A stretch of DNA of 6,209 nt from Clostridia bacterium (GTDB lineage: Bacteria; Bacillota; Clostridia; DUPQ01): contig JAQVAJ010000103.1 in the NCBI GenBank assembly GCA_028690885.1, positions 1 to 6,209 on the forward strand, written 5' to 3'. This document shows positions 5,787-6,209 of this stretch, piece after piece. How positions within the stretch are numbered: position 1 is the stretch's first letter; every line of letters starts with the position of its first letter. The position numbers were made by a program, and so were the translations under genes. The notes under the pieces were generated by a model. The model saw only the letters and a program-made list of their open reading frames with translations, was not told the origin of the DNA and did no database searches.

Positions 5787-6209
5787 GGTACAAGATACCC
5801 GATTCCTTTTTTTGTTATTATGAAATTATTAAGACCTACTGCTTCAAGCTTTTTTCTTAACCTGTTTATATTAACAGTCAGAGTATTATCATCTATATAA
5901 CTGTCTGTTTCCCACAGTTTAGACATCAATGTATCACGATTTACAGTTTTCCCTTTAGAACTCATCAAAACCTGAAGAATTCTGAATTCATTCTTTGTCA
6001 GTTCATAAACAGTATCTTTATATTCCATTGACAGGTTATTAGTATTAAGGATAAGTCCATTTGCTATTAAACATTCATCGTTAGGTTTAAAATCATAAGT
6101 CCTTCTTAATAGTGCATTGATTTTTGCTGTGAGTACATCAAGATCAAAAGGTTTTGATATAAAATCATCTGCACCCATATTTATAGCCATAATAATATTC
6201 ATATTCTCA
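5783..6209 (-). CDS. BceR-type OmpR-family response regulator, 5' end outside the window
   Basis: The frame is open to the right edge, giving the last 141 codons and TGA at 5785-5783. It is missing roughly the first 80 residues, including the phospho-acceptor Asp and the switch Thr/Ser. The visible part starts with the receiver's final third (ENMNIIMAINMGADDFISKPF), which contains the conserved Lys of the SKPF motif, and then VLTAKINALLRR. The winged-helix DNA-binding domain follows: ELTKNEFRILQVL, the positioning segment, the recognition helix region DDNTLTVNINRLRKKLE and the wing ITKKGIGYLVP at the C terminus. MAINMGADDF and DDNTLTVNINRLRKKL are characteristic of regulators paired with Bce kinases. 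It shares ATGA with the kinase gene, so the two are cotranscribed. The predicted target is the palindrome at 4778-4793. The ATG at 6202 is an internal methionine, not the start, because the receiver homology continues upstream of it. Confidence 0.93.
   Translation of the reverse strand, partial: ENMNIIMAINMGADDFISKPFDLDVLTAKINALLRRTYDFKPNDECLIANGLILNTNNLSMEYKDTVYELTKNEFRILQVLMSSKGKTVNRDTLMSKLWETDSYIDDNTLTVNINRLRKKLEAVGLNNFIITKKGIGYLVP

Noticed and set aside
1..6209. CRISPR arrays, tRNA/rRNA genes, insertion sequences, riboswitches
   Set aside because: No regularly spaced repeats, cloverleaf or rRNA-like segments, transposase frames, terminal inverted repeats or recognisable aptamer motifs were seen. 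The only noncoding gaps are 615-717 and 4697-4793.

Overview
The window is an AT-rich stretch (hand counts on sampled lines give about 40% G+C over the first 180 bases and about 23% in two 60-base lines of the permease gene). It most likely comes from a low-GC Firmicute, probably a clostridial or Lachnospiraceae-type gut or rumen bacterium. The basis for this is the strong AGGAGG-type ribosome sites, the codon choice, and a complete Bce-type (bacitracin-resistance family) peptide-antibiotic sensing and resistance module, which is essentially confined to Firmicutes. The genus cannot be fixed from the sequence.

Layout. Positions 1-614 (minus) hold the first 204 codons of a gene that runs off the left edge. 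I recognise it as the N-terminal, degenerate KaiC/RecA-like part of a PEP/pyruvate-binding (PPDK-type) protein. A 103-base divergent intergenic region (615-717) carries promoter-like elements in both directions. Positions 718-1944 (plus) encode a 408-residue sialidase-fold (BNR/Asp-box) protein with no signal peptide. Its stop codon directly abuts the stop codon of the convergent permease gene.

Positions 1945-6209 are all minus strand and form a BceRS-BceAB-like module, read right to left. It starts with an OmpR-family response regulator (5' end outside the window). An intramembrane-sensing histidine kinase follows, overlapping the regulator by ATGA. Next come a 97-base regulatory gap, an ABC ATPase, and a ten-helix FtsX-type permease with a large extracellular domain, which overlaps the ATPase gene by 8 bases.

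How it works together (family knowledge plus inference). In Bce systems the permease and ATPase recognise a cell-wall-active peptide or its lipid-cycle target complex. The transporter signals to the small kinase, which has almost no extracellular part. The kinase phosphorylates the regulator, which then activates the promoter in front of the transporter genes. The sequence fits this closely. A perfect 6-4-6 palindrome, CTTACA-N4-TGTAAG, sits between the kinase stop and the ATPase gene and matches the TTACA-N4-TGTAA type of site known for BceR-like regulators. A second TGTAAG half-site lies 20 bases further on. The drug recognised cannot be read from the sequence.

The module itself belongs to a known class. 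The less familiar parts are the cytosolic-looking sialidase-like protein, in which the first active-site arginine is not visible, its divergent PEP/pyruvate-binding neighbour, and the zero-spacing convergent junction.
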